Assembly: GCF_000687475.1 (NCBI RefSeq)
Contig: NC_057321.1
Coordinates: 186,001-250,000 of the forward strand
DNA: 64,000 nucleotides
DNA from: Ustilaginoidea virens
Lineage: Eukaryota; Ascomycota; Sordariomycetes; Hypocreales; Clavicipitaceae
Reading direction: 5' to 3'
Shown: positions 22,717-33,381 of the stretch, piece after piece
Layout of the letters: every line of letters starts with the position of its first letter
Position numbering within the stretch: position 1 is the stretch's first letter
The notes under the pieces: model-generated
Told to the model about the DNA's origin: nothing
The model's database searches: none
The model's input: the letters and a program-made list of their open reading frames with translations, nothing else
Program-made: the position numbers and the translations under genes

Positions 22717-25700
22717 CTTTCAATAATGCTATAGTCAATATCGTCATAGCTAGCTCTTTACAGTACCTTTGTAAGCCTATTAATAGAAGGGTGCCTAAAT
22801 CGATAATATAACTAGCAGATTTACTATAACAATAGGTAGAAGGCTGCAGTATCTATGGCATTAAGAGTCTACTATAGATATCCCTATTTCCTAATAATAG
22901 GGACCTTAATATCCCCTTAGATAAGCAGGTTTTCGATATTGTTAAGCTTCACGCCTATCTTATCTATATCTATAATAGAATAAAAAAAGGGGGTGCCGCT
23001 ATTAAGGACGTGGAAGGGGATATTCCCAAATATCGTAGGGACATTTAGTATGCCAGAAGATATAGCAGAGCCTGCGCCAAAATTCACTATATGTTTTTTA
23101 TTAGTCGTCTCAATAGTCAGGGACTTTATTAATTGTATTAGGGCCTTTGCTTGACCTAGGCCTACTATTGATAGGCCGGAGGCGCTGGTATCCAATAGGA
23201 TTCCGCGGAAGGTATAATTACTATAGCATTCTTCTTCTAGAAAGGCAGAATTATAGTCTAATAAGGGCATTCAGAAAGGGTCAATTTGTAGGAAGGCATA
23301 TCGGCATAATTTATCCTATAGGGCTTGCAACATTTCAATAGATAAAGAAGGTGATAGTTCTATTTGCATAGGGGCTAAGAAATACTAAGTAGCTATAAAT
23401 TATAGTGCGATAGCATCCTTTGTGTCTCGATATATAACCCCTGCCATTATAACTTCAATATCTTCAGCGATATCATTAAAGTCAGCATCATTAAGGTGGT
23501 CTTAGTTGGCAGTCCCTTTATATTCCTATAGGAAAACACAGAATTTCCTATTGTTAGGGGCAGTACAGTTAGAACGGTTCTTTAGCTATTGTGCCTTTAA
23601 TTCTTATTATTCTTAGGTAGTATAGTTAGATAATTAATATCCTGATTTATTACAAATGAAGCATTATCTCTAACGGGGTCTAGCTAGAAGGGCACGATTC
23701 TATTGTTTAAAGCAGCATTAAGGGGGTCCGTATCGCTAGGGGCGTTAATACTGGTTGTAGGATTGACCATATCTATAGTCTATAAATAACGCCATATTAT
23801 CATCAATATCTTTAATATCCTATTGTTATTAATGCTGCTATTATTAAAGGAATTGATGCTATTAAGTCATATGGGTAGTCTTATAGATAGAAAGGGATCG
23901 CTATAGGTTAGCGGCGAGGCCTTCGAATGTAGAGGCATAACAATACATAGCCTGGCTACACTTAGGGGTATCCCTTATAGCATTAAACACTTGCCGATGA
24001 AGCTCTATATTAGCTGTAAAGGGGGGAAAAAGACCACGATATAGGCGCTAAAGTTCCTCTAGTAGGATATTAAGGCATTCTAGCTTTAACTTATCAGGAT
24101 GTTTTGCGATAGTTGATTAAAGCATTATTCTATTCTAATAGTATAAATAGAATTACTCTATGCTCTCATTTTCAAAATAGCTTTTAACTTTGCGGACTAT
24201 ATCGTTAAAAGTAAGGGTATTACGAATGCGCTTAATATTATCAAAGTAATAAGTCTTAGCATCGCCGATTAGCATGATTTGAAAAGCTTTAGTGAGTGTA
24301 TAATCAGGTAATCCTAGTAGTCAATACTTACTCTTAAAGGATATGACTTTCAGTACAATAAAGTCATCTATTTTGCCGCTATATCTATCCTCTATACGGT
24401 AGCTATATAATAGGTTAGATATCTTCTTTAAAACATCATTAAACCCAGCCTCTACATAGGCTCTTCAGGTATAATCTTCTTAGTGGTATTATTGTTCCAG
24501 AGGGTGTTCTAGAACGGCTTATCGGTAGCCTTATAGTAGGCTGGCGGGATCTCTGGCTGGGTTATCCTATAACCCGGGTCAGTCTAGGTTTACTGGTCCT
24601 CCTGTTAAAACGGTCCGTTCATTAGCCTAGGTAGGCCAATAGTGCCAGAAGGGGTCTAGTGCTATGCCTATCTTTAGCATTATCGGGTGAGGCATTAGAG
24701 CCGGTAGTTAAGGCATTTGAGCCTATAGTTGAGGCATCCAGGCCTATAGGTTATAGCTGTGATACCACGATTCGTGATATCTAGCATTAGGGGCAGCTAT
24801 TTTATCAATATTAGGGGCTTACCTAGTGCCGCTGGTAGCGGTATGTTAAGGAATATTGATATTAATAGCTTAGAGGGTATCACTAGCAACTTCAAGGGTA
24901 TTGCCGTCAGCGCTCTCTATTGATTAAAGCACATTATTAGGGCCTATAACCTGACCTCTAGTCTTTATAGGCATACTATGATTCCAAGGGGCATTGGGAT
25001 AGCCGCCTCAGCTAGCTCGGCTAGGGGTATAACCCCTAGGATGAAGTATTTAGTCGGTCGGGCTATAGTTATCGTCCGTTAAATATTGCTGTTATTAGGA
25101 GCTTTCCCCTGTCTCAAATAGCGGCCTGTAAATAGGCGCTTTCCCTTTCTATTATAGCGGCCGGCCCCTTACTTCTTCGGTAGGAATAAGGGCCTTCTTT
25201 AACATAGATAGAGGGATAAAGGGTTGTTATGCCGTTGGTATTGCAAAGTCCCTAGGGGTTAAAGGGGCTTATAAAGGTCTTCGCGAGGGTAATCGCGAGG
25301 GTGTTCGTAAGGGTATTCATAACGGTATCTATAAGGGTATTCGAATAATTATAGCAGAAAGTGAATTCCTTAAGCTTATAATAAAGGGGGCATTCTAGTT
25401 CATTTGCATCTCCTATTCAGTATAAGCAGTAGGGACTAATTGTTCCCTATCTGGATTTAACTGGGATATAAAGGTTTTGCATACAAATTAGAGATCTATT
25501 TCCTCTTAAGGCCACTTAGGCATAGTCTCTTATTAGAGGCAATAGGTAAGGGTCTTAACTGCTGATGATCCTATGCTTCTAATATATACCCTACGTTCCC
25601 ATAGGGTTATTCGGAATTCCTATAGAAGCCGTTTGTTAATACAGCTGAATAGTTCCTTGGTCTACTTATCACAATCTTCACGGAATTGTTCCTATAGATC

Positions 25701-25868
25701 ATTATCTATCTTATCGCCTATTGAGTAGTTATTAATAAGGTAGGCGATACGATTATATAACTATTCGTCTATAGCATTAGCAGGGTCAATCTGCCCTTTT
25801 GAATTTACCCAGTCCTCTATAATAGTATCGGCGTGAGGCCTGAGCTTTTTGGGTAGTAATCCTTCCAT

Positions 25869-26335
25869 CGTAATATTAATAGGGGTAGGCATATGTATTA
25901 GAAGGAAGTAATTGATAAAAAAAAGAAGGAAGGAAATAAGGAAGAAGGTTAGGAAGGAAGTAAGGAAGGAAGCAATAGTTGGGCAGGATATTGTAGGCAT
26001 TCCAATTGCTTATTTGACTGTTGAATATAACGGTAAATAGGCTCTTTACTGTAGATATTGTTGTAGTTTAGGGTCGCTTGCGTAAGAACCCGCGTTTTAG
26101 CCTGCTAATTGTATTCACTGGCTGTTACACTATCAGTATAATATTTAGCGATTATTCCTTGTGATAGACGAGTAGGGAAGGTTAGACACAATCAGTTTAT
26201 CCCTTAGTTTGTGACATCTGTAGCCGTTCCTCTAAATAGGCTAGATCACGTTCCTTATTAGCACGACTTTATCAAATCGTCTCTTCTAACTAGTCCTAGC
26301 TAATCTATAAAGTGAACTTCAACTTCACTAATTAG
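25869..26335 (-). other. CopA1-c 5' leader
   Basis: Non-coding leader between the 5' LTR and gag. Near gag it is purine-rich on the plus text (AAGG/AAGAA runs, 25910-25975). Toward the LTR it has an ACGATTT/AAATCGT-like stem (about 26262-26285). At the LTR junction the palindrome CACTAATTAGTG (26326-26337) is a RIP-altered form of CACTGATCAGTG. No tRNA-type primer site starting TGG is evident. Confidence 0.6.
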
Positions 26336-26678
26336 TGTTGGTTTCACCAAGGGGTACCTAATTGTACGTAGGGTTGCGCGCGTGGTATCAAGTACCGTGA
26401 GGTCACCGGTCAAAGGTATGATTACTTCTTTGATTATGACTATAACTATCTAAAAGGAAAGAAAGGAAGCAAAAGAGGGTAATTACATGATGTGGCCTTT
26501 TTGTGCATGCCGTAGTCACATGCATCGGCGCAGTCGGGCCGGGCTGCCCGCGTGCCCTACCGGGCTCAGGGGTAAAGGGGCAAAAGGGGCCAAAGTGGCC
26601 ACATCGTGCGCATCGGGTGTGCGCGGCACATCCGTCGCAATGTGCCCAATTGGGCACCTTGCGACAGCGATTCCGACA
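26336..26678 (-). repeat. CopA1-c 5' LTR (343 bp)
   Basis: Plus text TGTTGGTTTCACC to GATTCCGACA, followed by the TSD GGAAT (26679-26683). It keeps GC-rich sequence that its 3' partner has partly lost to C-to-T changes. Confidence 0.92.
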
Positions 26679-26683
26679 GGAAT

Positions 26684-27357
26684 GGCGTTACGCTATTAAT
26701 AACGTGAAAGGTGATGGTCCCAAATATTGTAGGGATATATAGTATACCAAAAGATGTCGCCGAGCCTTCGCCAAATTCAACGGTATGGTGCCGCTGACTT
26801 TTCTTAATTTTTAGCGATGGTATTAGTTTCATAAGAGCCTTAGCTTGGCCTATACCAGCCGTTGATACGCCGGAAGCGCCGGTATCTAGTAATATGCCGC
26901 GGAAGACTTGGTCCGTATATCGCTCTTCTTTCAAAAAGGTATAGTTACAGTCCGGTAATATTCGAAAAGGGTCATCGTGTAATAAAGCATGCCTGCATAT
27001 CTCATCTTGTAAGGCCTGTAATGTATTAAGCGATAATAGTGGTTGTATCGGCGTATGTGATAGGAAATATTGGGTGGCTATAATTTGCGGTGGGATATCT
27101 TCCTCGTCATTTATATCCGCTACCATCATCGCCTCAAAATCTTCGACGATATCGTCAATATCGGTATTTTCGGGCTTTTGTTGTTGTGGATTATCCTGTA
27201 TATCCCCTTCGTATTGCTGTAAAAAGATACTAAACTTCTTATTATTAGGTGTTATACGGTGAGACCGGCTTTTCATCCAATGGGCCTTAGAGTCTTGTTG
27301 TTCTTTAATTGTATGGTTTGATGACCAGCAACCTATTTTGTTACATATAAAACATTT
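26684..27357 (-). pseudogene. CopB-1 gag zinc knuckle and protease segment
   Basis: Minus-strand translation gives CFICNKIGCWSSNH (27365-27310), a zinc-knuckle-like motif at the gag C-terminus, a spacer, and the aspartic protease with FRGILLDTGASG (26910-26870; DTG is the catalytic triplet), ending in HVINSVTPF at the CopA1-c insertion point. The segment is open throughout. The apparent longer frame to 27471 starts inside the MITE-like insertion and is artificial. Its function in the parent element is RNA binding and polyprotein cleavage. Confidence 0.88.
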
Positions 27358-28303
27358 GTTACAATTCTGAGGGTAAATATAAAGTGAAGCCGGTATAAGG
27401 CAAGACAGATATAAATAACCAGAAACGCAGGAAAGGTGAAAAGAGTCAAGAGGCATGTAGTGCATTAACAAGTTCGATTGTGCTACACATCTACTATCTA
27501 GAAAGAAGGGGAAAAGCTATCCTAAATATATCTAAGAGAGAGGGTAGGCCCAGGCATCCAAGGTAGCCAGTAAGAGAGCTCCTCGTAATACCCATTATAC
27601 CACATTATATCCAGCCTTACCATATATTTAAAATTAAGGTCTGATACGTCATATCAAGCCTTTCCAAATATTTTAAATAATGCCCGGTGTGCCACGTAAT
27701 ATCCAGCCGTATTAAATATTTTAAATAATGCCCGGTGTGCCACGTAATATCCAGCCGTATTAAATATTTTAAATAATACCCAGTGTGCCACGTAATATCG
27801 AGCCGTATTAAATATCTTTTAAATAAGGCCCGGTGTGGCCCGGTATGCCCACGTAATATCCGGCCGTATTAAATATTTTTAAAATAAGGCCCGATGTGCC
27901 CACGTAATATCCGGGCGTATTAAATATTTTTAAATAAGACCCGGTGTGCCCACGTAATATCCGGCCGTATTAAATATCTTTTAAATAAGGCCCGGTGTGG
28001 CCCGGTATGCCCACGTAATATCCGGCCGTATTAAATATTTTTAAAATAAGGCCCGGTACGTCATATGCCGCCTTACCATATATTTAAAAAATAAGGCCCA
28101 ATACGTCATATCAAGCCTTACCAAAAATAAGGCCCGATAAAGGCCTATCTTATTTGGTATACAGTACTAATCCACTGAAAATCCGGAAGGTAAACGGTAA
28201 AGGCCCAAGGTTGGTAAGACCACTGTATATCTGGTGGGACAGTCGTAAGTCCAAGAGACGGTGGAAGGGCCAGCAGTCTAGTAGACTACCATAGGATTTT
28301 AAC
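27358..28303 (-). mobile_element. 946-bp MITE-like insertion with 7-bp TSD
   Basis: The insertion splits the zinc-knuckle codons of CopB-1 (KKC / FICNK). AACATTT occurs on both sides (27351-27357 and 28304-28310). The ends are imperfect inverted repeats, GTTACAATTCTGAGG versus GTTAAAATCCTATGG read inward (11 of 15 match). It has no open frame of note and a tandem-repeat interior. A non-autonomous DNA transposon fits best. A 7-bp duplication is not diagnostic of a superfamily; hAT (8 bp, one end base altered) is possible. Strand is arbitrary. Confidence 0.68.
27600..28135. repeat. Tandem repeats of about 60 bp inside the MITE-like element
   Basis: About eight units share the cores TAAATATTTTTAAATAAGGC, CCGGTGTGCC and CACGTAATATCCGGCCGTAT, with lengths varying by small indels. 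Longer double units (with CCCGGTGTGGCCCGGTATG) recur at 27820-27875 and 27985-28040. The units are contiguous with no unique spacers, so this is a minisatellite. Confidence 0.82.
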
Positions 28304-30317
28304 AACATTTCTTAGGCCTTGTACGGTATGATCCAAATTGCCGTTGTGAGGGTCTAAAACGTTGGGGGCGTTGAAATCTATGGGATTGACTATATCTGCG
28401 GTCTGTAAATAACGCTGTATTATCGTCGGTATTTATATCTTCTATATCTTGTTGAAGGAAGTGATTTTGTTGATCCCGGTGTGATTGTGCTGTTTCATAT
28501 ATAGATATAGAATGCCGTAGGTCTGATGCAAGCCCTTCAAATGTTGGTGCATGACGGTATATAGCCTGACTGCACTCTGGGGTATCCCGTACAGCATTAA
28601 GCACTTGCCGATGTAATTCAGTATCAGCTGTGAAGGGGGGGAAAAGACCACAATGCAAGCGTTGTAGTTCTTCTAATAAAATATTAAGGCATTCGAGCTT
28701 AGATTTATCGGGGTGTTTTGCAATAGTTGATTGTAGTGTTGTTTTATTCCACCGATATAAATAAAATTGCTCTGTGCTTTTGGTCTCAAAATAGCTTTTA
28801 ACCTTATGGACCATTTCGTCAAATGTAAGGGTATTATAGATAGGTTCTATATTATCGAAGTAAAAAGTCTCTGCATCGCCGATTAACATGATCTGAAATG
28901 CCCTATTATATGCGTAATTAGGCAAGCCTAGCAGTCGACATTTGCTTTTAAAAGATATGACCTTTGGAATAATAAAGTCATCCATTTTACCGCTATATCT
29001 ATCCTCTGTACGGTAGCTGCGTAATAGGTCAGATATTTTTTTGGATATATCGTCTCGGTATTTTGGAATATCCGGCTCTGGAGGTTCTGGAATATCTTAT
29101 TGGTTGCGTTGTGGTATAGTCGGGTTATCTGTTATAATTGGCGGCTTTTGTGGGTGATTATGATACCAAGAGTCGTCAAATCTAGCATTTGTTGTGCTTT
29201 GACCAATATTGGTAGCCTGCCTAGTGCCGCTGGAAACGGTAATACGGGGGTTATTACTATCGGTAATACGGGGGTTATTACTGTCGTAAATACGGGGGTT
29301 ATTACTGTCGTAATTATTAGTATCGGATTGGTGCCTATATGCTTCTTGATCTGCCTTATTAGGGCTCTCTGTGGATGGCAGTATATCATCCGGGTTAATT
29401 ATTCGGCCTCTTATTGGTATAGGCCGGCCTCGTGAGCCTCGAAAAAATCCGCCTCTACTAGGGGTATAATCCCTAGGATAATATAAGTCGTTAGGTCGGG
29501 CCGGTTGACGAGCCGGTTGCTGCGGACTATATTCCTCGCTATTATCTTCGTCATGTGAATGGTCCTCGCTTATTAAATGCTGTTGTGTATTACGGGAGCT
29601 TTCCCCTATCTCAACTTGTGGCCTATTGTAAATGGGCTCCTTTCCTTTATATTGTATAGGAGGCTGTTTTAATGTTGATGGGGGAATAATTTCCGTTTGG
29701 TGTAATTGAGCGCTGGGTGTATTAAAATCCCTATTCGAAGAAGGTGCTTATAACGGTCTTTCTAGTAAAGGTATAACTATTGCTTGTGATATAGTTCGTC
29801 CAGGTGTGTTTTGCAGTATTTGCAATTTTCGCGTAGTATTACCAATTGGTATAGATACTTCCCTATGTGGATTTAATCGCGATACAAACCTTTTGCGTTG
29901 TAGCTGCCGGCTTATTTCCTCTTCTGGCCATGTAGGATTTTCCGGTTGTTGTAGGCAGTTAATTAAAGATGGTATAACTGCTGAGCCTGATCGTCCTGCA
30001 TATACGCCATACTCACGTAGAACTATACGGAATTCCCATAGTAGCTCCTTATTAATGCGTTTAAATAAGACTTCATCCCACTCACTAAAGTCATCGCAAA
30101 ATATATCCCATAAATCGTTATCCATATCTTCGCCTATATCATAAGCGTTATAGCGGTATATTAGCCGATTATATAGGTCGGTATCGGTTGCATTTTGTGG
30201 ATCAATATGTTCATTCGCATCAATCCAATTCTTATCAACAAACTTAGCATATTTTTGCAGTGGCTCGGGCAGTAATAAAGATGGTGGTGTAGGTGATAAT
30301 GGTCGTGATGAATCCAT
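28304..30317 (-). pseudogene. CopB-1 gag (N-terminal, linker and core)
   Basis: The frame starts at ATG 30315-30317 (MDSSRPLSPTPPSLLLPEPL) with about 190 open codons to 29748, then a Ser/Asn/Pro-rich linker with nonsense codons (29747-28986), then an intact 228-codon core (28985-28299) containing FKSKCRLLGLPNYAYNRAFQ, EMVHKVKSYFETKSTEQFYL and an Arg-rich tail (RPQRFRPSQRQF) leading into the zinc knuckle. This is the capsid/nucleocapsid precursor of a copia element. Only a few nonsense codons separate the parts. CopB-2 has lost the core entirely. Confidence 0.85.
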
Positions 30318-30854
30318 AGTGCTTAAAGGTAAGAAAGAGAGAGAAAAAGTATAAATATAAGCGGTTGCAAAGTGTATAATTTAGTGGCTAAATGGTATCA
30401 TCAAAAATCGTGATATATAGCCTTTTTGCAGAGTGTGTGATTTGGTCGCTAAATGGTATTACCAAAGGTCGTAATATATAGCGTTTTTGCAGAGTGTAAA
30501 TTGGTCGCTAAATGGTATTATCAAAGGTCGTAATATATAGCGTTTTTGCAGAGTGTAACTTGGTGGCTAATTGGTATCGTCAAAGCGTGATATATAACTT
30601 TTTTGCAGAGTGTAATTTGGTGGCTAATTGGTATCGTCAAAGCGTGATATATAACCTTTTTGCAGAGTGTAAATTGGTTGCTAATTGGTATCGTCAAAGC
30701 GTGATATTTAGCAGTATAAGTAAGCCTCGTAACGGACGAGAGGAGAGAAGGTTAACATACGTAATTTATCTCTCAGATTAGCACGATCTCGCTGAGATCG
30801 TCTCTTCTAGACAAATCTCTAGCTGATCTATATTACTACTGTAACACTGATCAG
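30318..30854 (-). other. CopB-1 5' leader
   Basis: Non-coding leader between the 5' LTR and gag. It holds six tandem units of about 60 bp (see next entry), an ACGATCTC-GCT-GAGATCGT hairpin (about 30782-30800), and at the LTR junction the 16-bp palindrome AACACTGATCAGTGTT (30843-30858), which spans the LTR end. No gene. Confidence 0.65.
30365..30715 (-). repeat. Leader tandem repeat, six units of about 60 bp
   Basis: Units share GCAGAGTGTAA, TTGGTxGCTAAxTGGTAT and TCAAAG(G)TCGTxATATATA. Starts of successive units are near 30367, 30427, 30488, 30547, 30604 and 30661. CopB-2 has five such units. Open frames through it reflect the periodicity, not a protein. Confidence 0.82.
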
Positions 30855-31283
30855 TGTTGAGCTGGCCCAGGTCCTAGTGCGTAGGGTGCGCGCGTGATAC
30901 TACTGTATCGGTGACTATCACAGTATCACCTATCAGAGGTATTGATCGTCCCTGAAGTGAATATATTGTGAAGTGTCTATCTAAGAAAGAAGAAAGCAAG
31001 AAAAGACTGAGGGCGGCGATGTGCCCTATATGCTATGTGTGCCGGGCACGCAATGACTACGTATGCCTGTATGCCATGGCCACATATGCCGCGTCACTAT
31101 CAGGTGCACTGACTAAGTGACTGACTAACTACGTATGCATATGTGCTATAGCCACATCCGCCGTGTCACTATTAGGTGCACTGACTAAGTGACTGACTGA
31201 CTGACTAAGTGACTGACTGACTGAGTGACTGAGTGACTAAGTGACTGAGTGACTGAGTGACTTACTAACCGACGATTCCGACA
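30855..31283 (-). repeat. CopB-1 5' LTR (429 bp)
   Basis: Plus text TGTTGAGCTGG to GATTCCGACA. Same length as the 3' LTR and differing at about five transition sites. Followed by the TSD GGTAT (31284-31288). Confidence 0.92.
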
Positions 31284-31288
31284 GGTAT

Positions 31289-32212
31289 ATTATGATTCCG
31301 AGGGGCATTGGGATAGCCGCCTTAGCTAGCCTGGCTAGGGGTATAACCCCTAAGGTAAAGTATCTAGTCGGTCGGGCTATAGTTATCGTCCATTATATGC
31401 TATTATTATTGTCGGGAGCTTTCCCCTGTCTTAAATAGCGGCCTATTGTAAATAGGCGCTTTCCTTTTCTATTATAGCGGCTAGCCCCTTTCCTCTTCGG
31501 TAGGAATAGGGGCCTTCTTTAATATAGATAGAGGGATAAAGGGTTATTATACTATTAGTATTATAAAGTCCCTAGGGGTTAAAGGGGCTTATAAAGGTCT
31601 TCGCGAGGGTAATCGCGAGGGTATTTATAAGGGTAATCGCGAGGGGATTCATAAGGGCATCTATAACGGTATCCGTAATAGTATCCGAATAATTATAGTA
31701 GGAAGTGAATTCTTTAAGCTTGTAATAGAGGGGGCATCCTAATTTATTTGCATTTCCTATTCGGTATAAGCAATAGGGACTGATTATTCCCTATCTGGGT
31801 TTAACCAGGATATAAAGGTCTTGCGTATAAGTTAGAGGTCTATTTCTTCTTAAGGCTATTTAGGTATATGCTCTTATTGTATATAGTAGAGAAGGGTCCT
31901 AATTATTAATAATCCTATGCTTCTAATATATACCCTATATTCCCATAGGGTTGTTTGGAATTCCTATAGGAGCCGTTTATTAATACAGCTAAATAGTTCC
32001 TCAGTCCACTTATCACAATCCTTACGGAATTATTCCTATAGATTATTATCCTTCTTATCGCCTATTGTATAACTATTAATAAGGTAGGCGATACGATTAT
32101 ATAACTATTTGTCTGTAGCATTTATAGGGTTAATTTAGTCTATTGAATCGATTTAGTCTTTTATAATAATCTTAGCAAAAGGGTTAAGCTTTTCTAGTAG
32201 TAGTGCCTCTAT
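31289..32212 (-). pseudogene. CopA1-b gag N-terminal segment
   Basis: Continuation of CopA1-b upstream of CopB-1. It is homologous to 24780-25868 of CopA1-c. The gag start codon is ATA (32210-32212) where CopA1-c keeps ATG. Numerous TAG/TAA codons; no long frame is open. Part of an inactive capsid precursor. Confidence 0.75.
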
Positions 32213-33035
32213 TATGATATTAATAGAGGTAAGGGTTAGGTAGAAAAGGCAGAGAGAGAGGGAGCATTTAGCATAAGTATTAAAAGGAAGAAATTAATAA
32301 AGGAGAGAAGGAAGTAATTAATAAGAAGAAGGTAGAAAGAAAGAAGTAAGGAAGGAAGGAAGTAATAATCAAGCAGGGTATTATAGGCATTCTATTTGCT
32401 TATTTGACTGTATATCGGTAAACAGGTCTTTTACCGTAGATATTATTGCGGTTTAGAGTCGCTTGCATAAGAACCTGCGTTTTGTGCCTACTTATCACGG
32501 GCTCGGGCTACGCCCGCGCCACAATGTGGCTAGGACTCGGGCTGCGCCCGCGACTAGCCTAAGGAGTATCGGCACGGGGTCACGAAGGCTCGCTAAGGAC
32601 TCGGCCCGTGCTACGTACGGGCATAAATAGACTACTTAGAGGCCCCTATTCGGGTCCTCTTTCTTTCCTCCTTAGTCTATTTAATATATTCATTCGACGC
32701 CTATTCGCAGTAGCCCTAGGGCCAGTCCTTTACACTACTAATGGTATCACAATAGATTTGGCGTTCTGTAGTTCCCAGCATAACTAAAGGTATTATGATA
32801 TTTAGCGATTGTTACTGACTAATACAATTAATTAGTATGATATTTGGCGATTGTTCCTCGTAATAGACGAGTAGGGAAGGTTAGATACAATCAATTTATC
32901 CCTTAGTCTGTAATATATAAGCCGTTTCGACTGAATTAGGCTAAATTACGTTCCTTATTAGCATGATCTTTTTAAATCGTCTCTTCTTGTTGGTCCTAGC
33001 TAATCTGTGAAGTGAACTTTAACTTTACTGATTAG
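32213..33035 (-). other. CopA1-b 5' leader, with a solo LTR inside
   Basis: Non-coding leader homologous to 25869-26335 but enlarged by the gypsy solo LTR at 32493-32734 and by a duplicated block (TATGATATTTGGCGATTGTT, near 32780-32850). No gene. The junction palindrome is degraded to ACTGATTAGT. Confidence 0.6.
32493..32734 (+). repeat. Ty3/gypsy solo LTR (242 bp)
   Basis: Homologous to the Gyp-1 3' LTR (40776-41027): starts TATCACGGGCTCGGGC, contains GGCTCGGGCTGCGCCCG-type inverted motifs and ends TCCTTTACA. Flanked by the TSD CTACT (32488-32492 and 32735-32739). No gypsy internal sequence, so it is a recombination remnant. Confidence 0.9.
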
Positions 33036-33376
33036 TGTTAGTTTCACTAAGGGGTACCCAGTTGTACGTAGGGTTGCGCGTATAGTATTATGTACCGTGA
33101 GGTCACCGGTCAAAGGTATAATTACTTCTTTAATTATGACTGATTAGGAAAGAGGAAAGGAAGCAAAAGAGGGTAATTACACGATATGGCCTTTTTGTGC
33201 GTGTGCTGTTGTCACGTGCATCGGCGCAGTCGGGCCGGGCTGCCCGCGTGCCCTACCGGGCTCAGGGGTAAAGGGGCAAAAGTGGCTACATCGTGTGCAA
33301 CGGGTGTGCGCGGCACATCCGTCGCAATGTGCCCAATTGGTGCCCAATTGGGCACCTTGCGACAGCGATTCCGACA
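33036..33376 (-). repeat. CopA1-b 5' LTR (341 bp)
   Basis: Plus text TGTTAGTTTCACTAAGG to GATTCCGACA, A1 subtype. It carries a small duplication in the AATT-centred palindrome (CCAATTGGTGCCCAATTGGG, near 33331-33352), as do both CopA2-d LTRs. The flank GCTAT (33377-33381) is the presumptive TSD; its partner is outside the window. Confidence 0.9.
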
Positions 33377-33381
33377 GCTAT

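Larger units (their letters stand above)
19165..25868 (-). pseudogene. CopA1-c gag-pol polyprotein, RIP-inactivated
   Basis: The gag start is probably ATG at 25866-25868 (MEGLLPKKLRPHADTII...). The open frame running upstream of it is a non-conserved hydrophobic extension. Gag core (FKSKYxLLGLPDY) lies near 24350-24290 and the protease-like segment ILLDTSASGLSIVG near 23210-23170. The integrase is cut by a CopD solo LTR at 21992-22716 and resumes to about 21250. The variable linker is at 21190-20970, RT with LLYGIAKAGTHWW near 20340-20300 and MQTDDTLGLSD near 20140-20110, and RNase H down to the TGA at 19165-19167. Many in-frame stops occur, so it is non-functional. Confidence 0.88.
18518..26678 (-). 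mobile_element. CopA1-c: full-length Ty1/copia element carrying a solo LTR
   Basis: Minus-strand copia with two 343-bp LTRs and the TSD GGAAT (18513-18517 and 26679-26683). It is inserted in the protease-integrase part of CopB-1: CopB-1 reads HVINSVTPF before and LYSITDMDRMG after it when the element is removed. It contains a CopD solo LTR (21992-22716). The coding region has extensive RIP damage. Confidence 0.93.
14632..31283 (-). mobile_element. CopB-1: Ty1/copia retrotransposon with nested insertions
   Basis: Minus-strand copia bounded by 429-bp LTRs and the TSD GGTAT (14627-14631 and 31284-31288). Its own sequence is 14632-18517, 26684-27357 and 28304-31283. CopA1-c (TSD GGAAT) and a MITE-like element (TSD AACATTT) interrupt it. 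It keeps the complete domain order of gag, protease, integrase, RT and RNase H, unlike CopB-2. LTR pairs differ at about five positions by eye, so it is fairly young, but pol holds several RIP stops. Confidence 0.92.
1958..33376 (-). mobile_element. CopA1-b: Ty1/copia element, heavily interrupted
   Basis: Minus-strand copia whose own sequence is 1958-5308, 12874-14631 and 31289-33376. The rest of the span is younger insertions: CopD-1 (TSD GATTT), CopB-1 (TSD GGTAT) and a gypsy solo LTR (TSD CTACT). The pieces join in the correct order, pol 3' end to pol IN, then protease/gag, then gag N-terminus, leader and 5' LTR. Its 3' LTR should lie left of the window beyond CopA1-a. The flank at its 5' LTR is GCTAT (33377-33381) within gypsy sequence, so it inserted into Gyp-1. 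It is heavily RIP-mutated. Confidence 0.85.

Noticed and set aside
25869..26000. Possible hydrophobic signal-like N-terminal extension of CopA1-c gag
   Set aside because: The frame upstream of MEGLLPKKL is a pyrimidine-rich leader not conserved as protein in CopA1-b; it is open by composition only.
27600..28135. Regular repeats of about 60 bp that could suggest a CRISPR-like array
   Set aside because: Units are contiguous variants without unique spacers, in a fungal transposon. Minisatellite.
30365..30781. 89-codon frame with a repeated LVANWYRQSVIY-like peptide
   Set aside because: Antisense reading of the CopB leader repeat upstream of gag. Unit number differs between copies and there is no coding homology.
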